Assembly (NCBI GenBank): GCA_029817715.1
Contig: JARUPY010000468.1
Span: 428,501-492,500, forward strand
From: Melastoma dodecandrum
Lineage: Eukaryota; Streptophyta; Magnoliopsida; Myrtales; Melastomataceae
DNA: 64,000 nt
Direction: 5' to 3'
Shown one piece after another: positions 47,301 through 58,137 of this stretch. The notes beneath the pieces are model-generated. The model did not search any database. It was not told where the DNA came from and worked only from the letters and a program-made list of their open reading frames with translations. A program made the position numbers and the translations under genes. Within the stretch, counting starts at the first letter, position 1. The number at the start of each line of letters is the position of its first letter.

Positions 47301-47969
47301 AGGATAAAGCTGAACTGGGCTGCGAGGAGGAAGATTGCAGTAGGTGCCGCGAGAGGACTCGCGTTCCTACACCATAACTGCATTCCACACATCATCCACC
47401 GGGACATGAAGTCGAGCAACGTCCTGCTTGATGAGAACCTGGAGGCGAGGGTATCTGATTTTGGGATGGCGAGGCTGATGAGTGCAATGGACACCCACCT
47501 GAGTGTGAGCACACTCGCAGGGACCCCAGGCTACGTCCCACCGGAGTACTATCAGAGCTTCCGGTGTTCAACAAAGGGAGACGTGTATAGCTACGGCGTT
47601 GTCCTCCTTGAGCTCCTCACGGGGAAACGGCCGACCGACTCGGCCGACTTCGGCGATAACAATCTCGTGGGGTGGGTGAAGCAGCACGCGAAAAGGAGGA
47701 TAAGCGACGTGTTTGACCCAGAGCTCATGAAGGAGGACCCTAACCTCGAGATCGAGCTCCTCCAACACTTGAAGGTGGCGTGTGCATGCCTGGACGACAG
47801 GCCGCAGAAGAGACCGAACATGATACAAGTCCTGGCCATGTTCAAGGAAATCCACGCAGGGTACGGGCTCGACACCATGTCCTCCATTGTAACAGAGGAT
47901 AGTGGCCTGTCGGCGGTCGAGATGTCCGACTTGACTATAAAGGAAGGCTCGGAAGTTGGGGATCAGTAG
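44328..47969 (+). CDS. BRI1: BRI1 brassinosteroid receptor kinase
   Basis: A single uninterrupted exon of 1213 residues, as expected for BRI1. The ATG at 44328 is chosen because it begins a hydrophobic signal peptide ([19 protein letters not shown]); the open frame upstream has no ATG. Order: N-cap Cys pair (CSFSFLSC), about two dozen LRRs, the island domain at roughly residues 606-676 ([24 protein letters not shown]) that binds brassinosteroid together with the adjacent LRR, last LRRs, a second Cys pair, transmembrane helix near 808-830, basic stop-transfer (RKRRKKKR), juxtamembrane [19 protein letters not shown], and an RD kinase with [13 protein letters not shown] near 927, HRDMKSSN near 1024 and DFGM near 1043. 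It acts at the plasma membrane with SERK/BAK1-type co-receptors. The first LRRs are unusually Ser/Leu/Pro-rich and encoded by an almost pure C/T strand. All catalytic residues are intact. Confidence 0.97.
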   Translation: MKPSSSFFIISSFFLISIFPSTAAATATTTTTAAEAAHRLLLSFKSSLPDPSLLSDWSPSTPLCSFSFLSCLNSSSSFSFALNLSGLNLSLPFSSSSTFLLPLPGLLALSLSRSSLLPSPFPPSPFPCSPSLSSLDLSHNSLPSSLPDLHSIFLSCPGLKYFNFSSNPISTAPSYQPPATHASLSNSTALQVLDLSNCRISGGGIVAWISETVGCGQLSYLSLRGNAASDSGDLDFSGCSNLKFLDISNNNFSATELSFGESGCLSLEHLDISSNRFPGDVGSWVSGCSQLQLLNLSSNRFSGPVQSFPVKALKFLYLDNNGFQGELPSHLADACHGLIELDLSHNHLSGSIPSDFGSCSVLESLDVSNNKFSGELPSAVFAKMTGLRKLNLGFNNFEGKMDDYWSVLTGLETLDLSSNNLSGLIPSGLCMNPRSGLKELFLQNNMFTGSIPPSLSNCSQLVSLDLSFNNLMGEIPSTLGGLPRLQDLMLLMNQLEGTIPEGLTFARSLENLILDFNVLTGEIPPGLQNCTSLNWVSLSNNRLSGEIPGWFGKLSNLAILKLSNNTFYGRIPPELGDSRSLIWLDLNTNYLNGSIPPELFKESGAIEVKINTDKRYAYIKNDGSKACHGAGNLLEFAGIRPEQLERISTRNPCNFTRVYNGLLEPTFKNNGSMIFLDISHNMLSGSIPKEIGSMYYLYILNFGYNNLSGMIPAEVGGLHNLNILDLSNNALEGSIPPALSGCSMLNEINLSGNLLSGLIPQMGQLGTFPASSFLNNTGLCGIPLAKCESDNSPAAESLRQKSNKKQAHIASSIAMGLLFTLLCIFSLVFIALEARKRRKKKRTLNSARDIYIDGRSQSGTVDTSWKLTSAHEALSINLATFEKPLRKLTFADLLEATNGFHNDSLIGSGGFGDVYKAQLKDGSIVAIKKLIHVSGQGDREFMAEMETIGKIKHRNLVSLLGYCKVKEERLLVYEYMKYGSLEDAFHDRKNIRIKLNWAARRKIAVGAARGLAFLHHNCIPHIIHRDMKSSNVLLDENLEARVSDFGMARLMSAMDTHLSVSTLAGTPGYVPPEYYQSFRCSTKGDVYSYGVVLLELLTGKRPTDSADFGDNNLVGWVKQHAKRRISDVFDPELMKEDPNLEIELLQHLKVACACLDDRPQKRPNMIQVLAMFKEIHAGYGLDTMSSIVTEDSGLSAVEMSDLTIKEGSEVGDQ

Positions 47970-50900
47970 CACACTGCACAGCAAGTAAGGCTTCGCCCCG
48001 CCCTGCCATTCTCACGCTAACGGAAGAAGAGCGGGGGAATCGAACGGCTACGATCGAACGAGCTTCGGATCAAGAACCAAATATCATCACTTTGTTCCAT
48101 CCGCTGAAGCAGAGAAGATCCATTCGGGGTTTCAACTCTCTCAACACTTCTTTTCGTGAACAAAGTGAGAATTCGTAGGAGATGAGATGAATCAAATGCC
48201 CATGATTCTGATTTGTAGCAACACGTTTTTTATTTATCTTTTTTTTTTTGCCGTTTGTAGTGAACATAGTATGTTTAGTGTATAATAATAGAGTATATTG
48301 ATCAACCACATAACCCCACGATTAGGGTTAGTTTTAAATGGACGATTAAGATTTTCTTTTTCGTTTTTTTTTTTTAATTATTATAAGCTTAAAATGAATC
48401 TACATCATAAAATTCAACCAAATTAATCGACTAAATCTTAAATGTCTACCCATAATACCATTAAACTTGTGGAAAAATCCACGCCATTAAGGATTTAATT
48501 TTTCTTAATGCATCAATTTCGAAGAATATTTATAATGAAAGAATTATCCTTTGATCATGATCAACTAGGAAACGAATACTCACCATTTTAACTCTTTATT
48601 TATAAAGAAAGGGTCATGCGTAGTGTAATGTACATCATGCATCTATGCACTGATATGAAAGAACAATTCAAGTAACCGTCCTCAGGTCATGCTTTTGTTA
48701 CGCACACTATCAAATATGCTTACAAACTTCCTCGTAATTTGAATAAAAAAAATTTGAAATTTACATTATTTTTATATATAATTAAACATTTTAAATAAAA
48801 GTAAAATTATTGAAAATAATAAGATTGTTACAGGGGGAGAGAGGGGTTTGAAACCACTGAACTTGTGGGGATCGAATTAAAGCTAATGGAACAGTGTCTC
48901 CCTCTCTTCCAATGCACAAAGTACGCCCATCATGCCTCCTTAAACAACATCGACAACATGACAAAGTCACAATTTGATTTCAGGTGTAATGTCATGAGGA
49001 GCAGTTCTTAACTATGGAGTTTGACACTCTTATGTGACCTGTGTTTAAGAAGAGAGAATATATATGGGTTGATACAGCAAATGCCGCACCCGCCGACTAG
49101 GTCGACGCAGCCGTAGATTGGCTTCTTAATCCCCTCGGACTGATAAGCGCACGGACCCATTCGTAGAGCACTATCACGCGGACCACTTACGGTCGGATCA
49201 CGGCCAGAATTTTCGTTGCCCCCCTCCCATCCCCACCAACCCCATTTTCTAGCACCTTTCAAAATCGTACTTTTCGCGACAAATTTGTATAGTGTTTAAT
49301 TTAACATTGCAGCTGAACCATACGAGCTAAATCTAAGAATCTGAAATGTTTTCGTCGAAAGTGATATCGGGGAAGTGTTTACACAGTAAAGCCATTTTGG
49401 GCTTCAATGATGATAAGGCCCATTATTGTGATGGCAGATGTGGTGGAAGGAGCACCCGGCAATTATGTGCTAACCATTATTGTCTACCAGTTGTGTTAGC
49501 AATTATGTTAGCGGTTTTATCGGCAATTATTGTTTGGATATGTATGATTAATCGTTAGTATAAATATGTGGTCAGTCATTTGTAATAAACACACGACAAT
49601 TATTCAAAGACCCCAAATGGCTGCTGCTTGATTATCTCTTTGTACTCTGTTTTCTAGAAATGGAAGTAAGTGTTCGTGTTCATGTGCTTTTGTTTATGTT
49701 ATTCACATTATTGTCTGTTTAAAAGTCTTAGCGACCATATTTGTTGAACTTTTTGAATCCCCGTTATATCGCGACGTGTTTCGTCCACTGACATGGTGCC
49801 CTTTGCTTCCTGTAATAGTGACACTGTCCCTAATTATCCCGGACATCTCCAACTGGGGTTGTCCCCATTTGCATCCCCCTCCATTATTTCGGGCCACAAG
49901 AGGAAATCCTCTCCACATGCGGGACCAACCCCGTCTGCGTTACTCGTCGACCCAGGCGTCGGCTCGCTTGTTACGTGCGTGAGAGCAATTCCTAATGGAT
50001 TGGAAAGTGGAGCGTGACAGTGACAAATGGAGCTTTCGCTGAATTAAACCAATGGGCAAGATCGTTTAGCAGGGACTCGAGTCATGAATCTTTGTTCGTT
50101 TTGTCATGTGACAGACAGTTCTCCGTGGACGCCATTTACCGACCAGGAGACCGAATAATGAGATATTTCCAAATTGTGTTTGTGCTGTTTAAATATGATT
50201 TTTTTTTTTAAATTCGGGATTTAAAATATGAATTTTGAAACTTAATGACAAAATATTTCTCTAAACCCTTACACTCAAAACACAATAAGTTTTTACTATG
50301 GTCCGTTTCGGGAACTTACGGAAAAGAAACATATTAACCTCGTTTAGACTTTATGTGGTTAGAAAAAATTGCATGAGCAACCTAACACTGAATTATGTGT
50401 AAATAAATTATTTAAAACGTCGAATAATGAACAAATTCGAGTAATTTTATTTCAAAAAGTATTTAAAAAAAAAGGTACCCCAATTTCAAACCAACCAGAT
50501 AAATGTCGAAATATATATATATACATACACTGACACGGTAACAATAAGATGGGCTTCATAAAGCCCTAAGCCCATTGGACCACTTCCTAGACGAGCCCCA
50601 AAACCCTTTCACTTAGGCCCTCCTTTTTAGGTACAGGGATCAGCATAGACCGAGACCAGATATGTTTTCGTGGAACAATGTTCACTCACCCATCAAGGGA
50701 ATGACCATGAGCTAAGTCCAAATGTTCGATTTTAATATAAATAAACCATAAATTATTTCTTTAAATTGTTATGGTTATGTTAATAAAGTTAAAAAATATT
50801 ATATGCATTTTAAGAGAGAAATCGATTAAAATTATTTTATATTTTTATATATATGTTGGTTATACAATAGTCCACTAAGGGGAGGGAATCAGTGTGTCTT

Positions 50901-51506
50901 TTGGCTCTAACATGAACTTTCTATTACTAATAAAACCTAGCAACGACAGGTTTGGATAATAAACCCTTGGTTTATAGTAAAACTTGGAGTAGTCTGTCTT
51001 AGACCGTGTTTGATTAGCCGACGCTTGATATGTAATGTTAACTCTAGAGCCTAAGAAGATTCCGTAGTGATAGAGTTTTAGCACAAAACTGAGAGGTTTT
51101 CTGTAGTGAAAGAAAATGTACATGGAACTTTAAAGGTTTTTAAAATAACGGGTTTTTGCATTTAGATGATTTTTCTTTTATCAAGCATTTTGCTAAATGA
51201 TCACACATAAAACTAGTTAGTGCATAATAAATGAAACATAGATTTATAATGGGTCGGTTATTAGCCTACGTCAACTTTTCACCATATTAGAATGAATATC
51301 ATTATCGAACACAAGTAACAATTACAAAAAGGTACAAATACTCTTTTATAGATATGTAGAGCTACAAAAGGTAAGAAGACTATTCAGTAAAAAGTAACCA
51401 AGCGATGATTTTTGGCTAAACCTCATATGCCCTCCCTTTCTCGACGGCAGTGTCCACACCTGCTCTGCTTCTCACTGATAAGCTATTGCTTTAATAGATT
51501 CTGAGA
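47970..51506. other. Intergenic region downstream of BRI1
   Basis: Mostly AT-rich with no gene I can support. The largest curiosity is a 70-codon frame at 49346-49558 on the plus strand, with six cysteines and a C-terminal hydrophobic stretch (VVLAIMLAVLSAIIVWI). It has no recognised family and could be chance. An (AT)n-like run lies at about 50512-50522. Confidence 0.4.
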
Positions 51507-52992
51507 AATGACAAGAAGTAGCCATGAATTATGAAATGGATTCCATGTACACTAACCAAGTTTGGGAGTTGGTAGATACCCTAATAGGAGTAAAACCTAT
51601 TAGATGCAAGTAGGTCTTCAAGTAAAAGATCGACATAGAAGGGAATGCTAGTACCTATAAAGCAAGGCTAGTGGCAAAATGTTTCACTTAGCGTAAAGGA
51701 GATCGACTATGATGAAACATTTTCACCGGCTGCAATGTTGAAGTCTATTTGGATTTTGCATGCTATTGCAGCTTAAAATGATTACAAGATTTGGTAAATA
51801 AATGTTAATTTTGCTTTTCTAAACTAAAGGCTAGAGGATGAAGTGTACATAGTACAACCTCCTGGTTATATGATAAGGTATGTAAGCTGAAGAGATCAAT
51901 TTATGGATTAAAATAAGCGTCTAGGAGTTAGAACATAAGATTTAACGAAGCAATAAAAGATTTTGGTTATTTCAAGAATTCAAATGAGCCTTACGTTTAC
52001 AAGAAGGCTAGTGGGAATATTGTCTTCCTAATGTTGTACGCTGATGATATACTTCTAATTGACAATAGAAGTTCACCTTATAATCTACCAAAGATTGGCT
52101 GAATAAGTGTTTTGCATTGAAAGATTTTGGGAAATGACCTGTATATTAGGTGTTAGAATATACCAATATAGACAAGGAGAATTCAAGGATTAAGTCATTG
52201 TACATATATTGACAATGTACCAAAGATATTCAATATGCGAGATTCCAAGAGAGGATTCTCACTAATGTCACTAATGTCACATGGTATATAACTCTCCAAG
52301 GCGATGTGTTCATATACACTAGAGGAGAGAAAGAGGATTGGTAAAATAACATATGTTTCTGCTATTGGATCTATCATGTACGCCTATGTGTACAAGATAT
52401 GACGTCTATATGCTTTGAGCATGACAAGTAGATATCAGGTTGAACCTGAAAAGAGTCATTGGACAACATTCAAGACTATCCTCAAGTATCTAAGAATGAC
52501 AAAAGATATGTTCCTGGTCTATTGAGGAGATGAAGAATTTATTGTCAGATGATATATTGACACCAGCTTCCAGATAGATCGAGATGATCTGAAATCACTT
52601 CTAGCTTATGTGCTTGTCTAAATGGAATAGTTGTTTACTGGAAAAGTTCTTAGCAATAAATAATTACAGACTCTATAATAGAATCTGAGTACATAGCAGC
52701 TTCAGAAGCTACAAAAGAAGCTATTTGGATCAAGAACTTTATAACATAACTTGAAGTGATTCTTAATAGTAATGCTCCAATTTTGCTATATTATGACAAT
52801 AACGTTGCTATATCGCAAGCAAAGGAACCGATGTCTCGCCAACAATCCAAACATGTAGTACGAAATTATCAAATCCATAGAGAGATTGTTAAGAGGGGTG
52901 ATATGTTAGTAAGTAAAGTTGATATTAGCAAGAATATCACAAATACACTCACGAAGGCTTTTTACCTTAGCAGAAACATTAGTCCCATGTGA
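51507..52992 (+). pseudogene. Ty1/Copia reverse transcriptase and RNase H remnant
   Basis: Across broken frames the RT start (EMDSMYTNQVWELVD, KPIRCK, TYKARLVAK), YDETFSPAAMLKS, the catalytic block MLYADDILLI (about 52030) and an RNase H end (ESEYIAASEATKEAIWI, YYDNNVAISQAKEP, SKHVVRNYQIHREI) are all visible in the usual order. The longest open piece is 52756-52992. Many stops and frame shifts make it non-functional. No gag, protease or integrase was found upstream, so the 5' half of the element is lost. Confidence 0.8.
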
Positions 52993-53034
52993 GGAACCTA
53001 GGACTGGAAGTCCAAAGTACTTGACAATATTTCA

Positions 53035-53986
53035 CGTGGGAGATTGTTAGCGTGTGGACATATGTACCAAGACACTTTGTAATATATATGGTTAATAAAA
53101 GTAAGTATTTATTGTTTATTAATTATTATTCTACTCGTAATTAATTTACGATAAAATTATTCTTGATCGAAGAGATGTTTAGAGGGACTTGAACATTTAG
53201 ATTAACAATGAGTATAACTCAAGTTGAGTTAGATTGAAGGATGGATATTCAAGTGACACTTGGGATGTTCGAGTTTAGGGATACACTGAACTCGACCTGT
53301 TTAAAGAGAACACAATATGTTAAGCGTCATTGGTTACTTCTCTTGTTAAACGAATGTAACTGATTCCCCGACTTGATACCTTCATTAATTCTGTGTGGAG
53401 TTATGCACATGCAGTTAAAAACAGTCTTCAATGAGATTGTGAATAATATGATTATTAAGTAAATAGAGAGAATAATTTTGAGTCAATTTAGGATTGATTG
53501 CTCTCTTAGATTAAATAGTTGACATTTTGGCCTCTTGATTGAGCTTAGTGATTTTCAATATACGGTCGGGGAGAAAATGTTTATCACTAAAGTTAGGATC
53601 TATTATATTTCATAAATCAAGTAAAATGATTAATTCATTTATGACATATTATGCACTGAAATAATCAGAAAGTCGGTAAGATGAAGATATTTAAATTATT
53701 TAGTTATGACCAACATTATATTACGTTAGGTGACTAAAAATTGTAAAGGCCCTTTGTATATTAGAACATAGAGGATCGCACTGAGAAAGAACATCGACGC
53801 AAACATTCTTTATTTAATTCTAATGGTATAAGAATTAAAAGATATGAGTTTCATTATTCAAATTTATCAGTTACAAATGTATTCTGAAATATTGAAAGCA
53901 TAAAATTCTAGTCTTGAATTTAGGTTTGATGTAAGTTATATGATAAGATATATAATAATAATTAAAATACAATATTGATTTTAACA
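53035..53986 (+). repeat. Polypurine tract and probable 3' LTR of the Copia remnant
   Basis: CACGTGGGAGAT, a Copia polypurine tract, lies just after the RNase H end and directly before TGTTAGCGTG at 53045. A candidate right end, TTTAACA at 53986, gives matching TGTTA/TAACA termini and an LTR of about 940 bases. The next bases, CGATGGTATCC, resemble a primer-binding site, which is unexpected on this side. No 5' LTR or target duplication was found. Confidence 0.5.
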
Positions 53987-54190
53987 CGATGGTATCCACT
54001 ATTTGGGAAATCCCATATGTTAAGAAATCCATGTTAATCAGCTTGGTTGTAGCTTTGATACGTAGTATTAAGTTATTTAACTTTGATAAATAAAATTTAA
54101 GGCGGCACCCAATTGTTAAGTAATTTTACATTGTAAATTGTTGAAGTCGACCTTATAAAGGGTGGGTGAAGTATGCTCCTACGGTAAATA

Positions 54191-54404
54191 GGCCCCGCGT
54201 CGACGAGTATCCTCCTAGAGCAAATGAACCTCTCGTCGACGAGTATTTTACCCAAGCAAATAGACATCATGCTGACGAGTATGGTCCTAGAGTATATAGA
54301 TTCTTGTCCACGAATATATCTCCATACCAAATAGATCTCCTGTTGATGAGTATATTCCCAGAGCAAATAGATTTTCCGTCGACGAGTATGTCCTCATAGC
54401 AAAC
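54191..54404 (+). repeat. 36-bp degenerate minisatellite
   Basis: About six units, each carrying GTCGACGAGTAT or a variant and then a CCTAGAGCAAAT-like word, recur every 35-36 bases. Because 36 is a multiple of three, an ORF of 12-residue repeats reads through it. I regard that ORF as incidental. Confidence 0.7.
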
Positions 54405-54529
54405 CCACCGCTAGAGGTTAAAATAGAGTTGAGCAGCGCTGCCCACCAGCCCTTAAAGATGTTGTGGCATATGTGGTAGAACAAATGATGCCAAATGATA
54501 TTCATCGGGAGGATATATCTCTTTACAAG

Positions 54530-54780
54530 AACACATACCCTGAGTACATAACATAGAATTCCAACTCCCACGAGACTGACACGTACCATGAGTTCACTTC
54601 CTCCGCGGGAACCTATACCATGAATATATAATCAAGAAATTCCACTTACCACGAGACTGGCACATGTCATAGGTTCACACCCGCTATAGGAATGCGTACC
54701 TTGAGTATATATACATGAAATTTCAACTCCCGTGAGGATACATAATCTGACACATACCTTGGGATCACACAACTTGGTGC
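54530..54780 (+). repeat. Degenerate tandem repeat of about 90 bp
   Basis: The words ACCYTGAGTA or ACCATGAATATATA, AATTYCAACTCCC and GACTGRCAC recur roughly every 90 bases, about two and a half times. No gene. Confidence 0.5.
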
Positions 54781-56100
54781 TAATAGACAAAGTGACTAGC
54801 TGGATGACACTTTGTTAATCGATATTTTTTCACCAACAAAGAGGGGGCTTATGTTGACACTAAGAAAGATCTTGGACCTTGGATGGAAGAGGCTCATTGA
54901 TAAGTCCACGAGAATGAGCGGTTCAACAACGTCTACATAAGACATATTCATGACAAGTCTACAAAGGTGGAGTAAGTCTACTATGTGGAAGAGAACTACT
55001 TTAAGTTTATGAAGGTTAAGTCTACGACGTCATCTTAGGAAAGTTTATAAGGTAGACTGCAATAGACTATGCCACGATCTCCGTGATTTTACGAGAGTAG
55101 TTATAACCTTGTAATCATTAGAAGATAGCAGGTTTGAAGGAAATCCGTAGTAAGTTAAAACCTACAGTGTCAACCCAGGTGAAGCCTATGAAAATGGGTG
55201 CGCAGGGGGGGAGTGTAAGTAGAATGGGTAGGGGGAGGCATGCGGAAAGTATAAGTCGGTGGGTAGTGTACGCAGGGAGGGGTATCGACAGATGAGTGAG
55301 TGGAGGGAGGAGTGCGGGGAGAGGGGGCGAGGGTAGGAGTGGCGTATAGTGTGTGAGATGAGTAGGGAGAGGAATGTGAAATAAACCATAATTTCTCCCA
55401 TGATTTTATCCCTGAAAAACGAAGAAACGGAGTTAGTGTCACATTGATGCCATGTATTACTCCGTTAATGATTCCAGCCAACGAAGGATAAACATAATGT
55501 AACGTCTTAAGATGAGAATATATGATGGTAATAGATTGGAAAAAATTTACTAAGTTCAGTATATATTTGATACTATTGCCTATTTCTTATGGCCTTAACA
55601 GCTTTTGGTTTCATTGTAAGACAACGTTTGTAAATACAATTCGTCTTATTTCATCATTTTATCATTGGCGACCACATACTAAATCCCTGTGAAGTTTGTA
55701 CCAAATACATTGGGATTCTAATTTCGTGTTGCAATTCCGTGGCCAACAATGTCCTAATGTCACGATTGAGAATCACATTTTGTTTATAATTTTAATATTG
55801 TAATTGAGGATAGCAACAAAAGAGCGATATTGATTAAATTTTACAAAGTAAAACCACATTTCGTAACACTTCTTCAAGACCAACCATATTTTCATGAATA
55901 TCTCGAAACATGGGGAGCGACGTGATAATTTAGTCTTAGGATAGCGCAGAAGAGAAAGTAGATGACCCGGACCGACCAGCAACCATAAACAAAAACAAAA
56001 CCAAAATCGAAAAAAAAAATGATGTCACATCCAAACGAGGATTGTACCGTTGTACGATTAGTTTTAAAAGAAATTTGCGAAATGCGTTTCGAAAATACCC
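54781..56100. other. Intergenic spacer with a purine-rich tract
   Basis: No gene. Positions about 55197-55378 are almost entirely purine-rich G/A with degenerate GTAGGGGG/GAGTG words. The minus-strand frames there (Pro/Ser/Thr/His-rich) are low-complexity shadows. Confidence 0.45.
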
Positions 56101-56109
56101 AACATATCG

Positions 56110-56500
56110 CCCCTAAGTTGCGGTTTGAAACCGCGACTTTCATTTTACAAAGAAGTCGCGAATAATCTGTCAAAGTTGCGGATTCAAATATTGACTTAGA
56201 AAGACTCAGTGAAAAATTGAAGCAAAGGGGCGTCCCGGTGTTTTATGGAAGTTGCGGTTTCAAACCCCGACTTTGGTCCAGGCACCATGACCCCATTCGC
56301 TCCATTTTTTCACTGTCTTTTTTAAGTGGCAATTTCAAACCGCAACTTTCATTTGAAAGTCGGGATTTCAAATCCTGACTTTGGTCCACGTATCACGACT
56401 CCATTTTCTCCAATTTTTACCGAGTATTCATAAGTCACGGTTTTAAACCGCGATTTTTTTTGTAAAATGAAAGTTGCGATTTGAAACACGATTTAGGGAT
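56110..56500. repeat. Cluster of short palindromes GTTGCGGTTTCAAACCGCGAC
   Basis: Imperfect palindromes of about 26 bases centred on GGTTT[CG]AAACC occur near 56114, 56250, 56340, 56365, 56435 and 56475. They alternate with CCGACTTTGGTCCA..CCATGACCCCATTC-like blocks. It looks like a degraded higher-order repeat. No ends were identified. Confidence 0.55.
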
Positions 56501-56759
56501 AATATTTAGGATATTTTCGAAACTAGTACCATATTTTTCGTATATTCATAAAATACAGAAATACGGTTAGTTTTACCATTCGAACAGTATTTTACGGAAT
56601 TCGAACAGTATTTCACAAATTTTTTTTAAAATAACGATATTACCGACGTACCAACCCGTCCAATCCAAACCATGGCGACCAAAAACATAAAAGTGACAAA
56701 AAAGGAGAAAGTTCGTGTTTTCATCCAAAGAGTGAGGGGAGGAGGAGGAATCAAATCCA

Positions 56760-56858
56760 ATTAACCTTTGGTTGGTTCTGTCCGGACCACTCCATCATCC
56801 ATCCACCGCCCTCGAATGGGCGATCACCCGTTCCTGCATCCACCACCATCGTCACCAG
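56760..56858 (+). other. Possible non-coding first exon of the spatacsin-like gene
   Basis: A GC-richer leader-like stretch ends in CACCAG before GTTTCATATC, a plausible donor. The first coding exon, starting after an acceptor at 58127-58128, could be its partner. That would make about 1.27 kb of leader intron, in which I see no gene and a G-run at about 57289-57305. Confidence 0.35.
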
Positions 56859-58137
56859 GTTTCATATCTCTCGTGTTTCTTTCCTTCCTTTTTGTTTGGA
56901 TCATCGGAAGGGGGGCTGGTGGTGGTGGTCGTTGGTGCTTGGGATCTGATCGTATTTTGGGCAGGAGTTTCATGTTTCCTTCTTACATGTGGGAGCTTTC
57001 ACTCCTTCGAGCTTTCTCTTTTCCCTCCTCCTTCCTCTATTGAATTGAAGAAACGGAGCGGAAGAAGATTAGGTCAGAAGTAAAATCGACTTGTTATATG
57101 GAGATGTCGGCACAGTGTTTTATTGATGAGTCCATTTGTTACTACTACTTCATTCCTTGTTCTCAGCAAAAAAATTAAGGGCGCGTTTGGTTGTCCGGTT
57201 GTTAAGTTCCGCCTTCCTGAAGGGCGCTTTTCGGGTTAACGGAGAAACACTTTCTCATTCGAGGGATGGGGATTTTTTCTTTTGGCGGGGTGGGGGGGGG
57301 GGGGGATGAATTAGGGGCATGAACTGTGTTGTGTCTCTGCTGGTACCCTGTTAGCGACGTTTTGGCCAAAATGATAAAATGTTTTGGCTCTGCATATTTT
57401 GCCTTCCCTGCATTGTAATGAGACCATGTCTCTGGTTCTCAACGGGGATGGGAGATGTGCTTCACTAGTCTCTTGTTATTATTATTTTTTAGTTTTCCAT
57501 GGAGGCTTACACAACAGCGGAGTTATACAAGAATCGTTGCAATTTGAAAGAAGACATTTTGAGGGACATATCGGAGGAAATGGACTTAGGCACCATATCA
57601 TATATATGGAGGTTTAGTCCCTCATCACACTCGATGGTGATGGGCAATGCCAGAAAGGTTATTATGCCGGGGGGGGGGGAGTCACTTGAAAAAAATGATT
57701 TAATAAACTTTACATATATTACCTTCCAACTGTTTGGCATATAGGAGACTGTAATGATCCATATAGTTGATTCGAGAATTTAAGGTATAGATGATTACGA
57801 GTCTAATGTTCAACTTGAGCAAGAGTTGGATTCCCCTTATTTAATGGAGGTTATGAGTTGATCAGATGTTGCCTATGCGGGGAATTCTCTGGTTAGCATT
57901 AGTAATAGGTAAGGGTACGATGTGCACATATATATTATCATGTCCTGGTGAATATTTGTGGAGATGTTGTTTTTATGCTTCACGCCTTCGACCGACATCT
58001 TGCCGGAAAATAACTTTATTGTTGCACTAAGGGGGGCTGTCTTATAGACAATCGCAGGGCTTATGAACATGGGAGAATGACCATGATGAAAACAGTATCT
58101 CTTACTTTGTTTACTTTTGCTGTGACAGAGGTAGGAA

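Noticed and set aside
54166..54399. 77-codon ORF with repeating VDEY/ADEY
   Set aside because: It is a by-product of the 36-bp minisatellite, whose period is a multiple of three; there are no gene signals around it.
55170..55481. Pro/Ser/His-rich minus-strand ORF resembling an extensin
   Set aside because: It is low-complexity translation of a purine-rich tract without signal peptide or SPPPP motifs.
57499..57744. 81-codon ORF upstream of the spatacsin-like gene
   Set aside because: It lies in the presumed leader intron, with no domain and an opposing ORF of the same length.
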